From Ignavibacteriaceae bacterium (GTDB lineage Bacteria > Bacteroidota > Ignavibacteria > Ignavibacteriales > Ignavibacteriaceae): a stretch of DNA of 64,000 bases. Below are positions 63,745-64,000 of this stretch, in pieces; the stretch's first letter is position 1, and each line of letters begins with the position of its first letter. The position numbers and the translations under genes are program-made. The notes beneath the pieces are model-generated. The model searched no databases, was not told the origin of the DNA, and was given only the letters and a program-made list of their open reading frames with translations. The stretch is from NCBI GenBank assembly GCA_008933765.1, contig WBUK01000002.1, positions 1 to 64,000 on the forward strand, in the 5' to 3' direction.

Positions 63745-64000
63745 ATGATTTTAGAAACTTTAAAAGGAGACGACAGCGATATCCTGATTTATTCGGAGAA
63801 TCGTTTTAGTTTTGAGAATAATTTTAGAATGATCCGCAGAAATATCGGGTTGAATAATCCGATACGCCTGCATTATAACGAAGTTTGCTCTTATGTGAAC
63901 GATTCACAACCTAAGACTTTGGTTGCTTACAGATTGTTGACTAATTTGGACAATTTTGATATTAACTATGTGAAGTATGGGCAGCAAATTGTGATCGACT
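63745..64000 (+). CDS. Hypothetical protein, N-terminal part, cut by window edge
   Basis: ATG 63745 opens a frame that stays open to the window end (85 codons). It starts MILETLKGDDSDILIYSENR and continues with FENNFRMIRRNIGLNNPIRL. There is no signal peptide, and I recognise no family. TATATTTA near 63665 is one base off the -7 consensus. The preceding terminator marks it as a new unit. Confidence 0.55.
   Translation, partial: MILETLKGDDSDILIYSENRFSFENNFRMIRRNIGLNNPIRLHYNEVCSYVNDSQPKTLVAYRLLTNLDNFDINYVKYGQQIVID

Overview
The window looks like a chromosome segment from the Bacteroidota/Chlorobiota/Ignavibacteria side of the tree. It carries type IX secretion (T9SS) genes porU, porV and porQ, secreted proteins ending in the 'NYPNPFNP' class of C-terminal sorting domain, an outer-membrane assembly operon (uppS-bamA-skp-skp-lpxD), and promoters with the Bacteroidota-type -7 element TAnnTTTG. 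Good Shine-Dalgarno sites and frequent TTG/GTG starts fit a deep-branching member such as Ignavibacteria better than classical Bacteroidia. This placement is inference from gene content only.

Layout. 1-1364: the first 17 codons of a transposase running off the left edge, nth, and a gene-free stretch. 1365-14021: T9SS block (porU, porV, a degenerate M6-type protease carrying a sorting tail, a HEFTH metalloprotease/beta-propeller/barrel protein, a DUF5683 protein). 14045-16777: an AlgI/MBOAT-like membrane protein without its conserved histidines, followed by a DUF459 SGNH hydrolase. 16793-23158: der, a CoA-disulfide-reductase-like flavoprotein, a TPR protein, rel/spoT and ruvX. 23247-26305 (minus): a chemotaxis receptor whose start overlaps the stop of an NMT1-type binding protein. 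26515-30995: porQ, panD, a secreted hypothetical, a LytR_C protein, rsfS, argS. 30963-34688 (minus): comF-like, a von Willebrand A membrane protein, surE. 34799-36219: lexA with a palindromic operator inside its promoter, followed by a WYL-like small protein and a nuclease-fold-like protein. 36396-41830: uppS-bamA-skp-skp-lpxD. 41911-45750 (minus): truA, queD, queE, an esterase and an Asn/Asp-rich lipoprotein. 46146: tRNA-His. 46530-50916 (minus): a two-gene DUF262 module (candidate anti-phage restriction system) in a gene-poor, AT-rich stretch. 51687-54853: hisS and a histidine/aromatic ammonia-lyase. 55043-59642 (minus): PLP enzyme, S9 peptidase, YbaK-type deacylase. 60062-64000: lipoprotein, a large T9SS cargo protein, and the start of an unknown gene.

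The strongest biological point is the tRNA-His/HisRS pair. The tRNA encodes no G at -1 and has U72 and A73, and the HisRS is of the divergent alphaproteobacterial type. That is the Caulobacter-style identity pair, here in a T9SS-bearing genome. Other points of interest are the DUF262 pair, the lexA operon and its operator, three enzymes with lost catalytic residues, and short tandem repeats (21-71 bp) in many intergenic regions, several of which run into coding sequence.

All function calls rest on reading motifs by eye; no database search was run.
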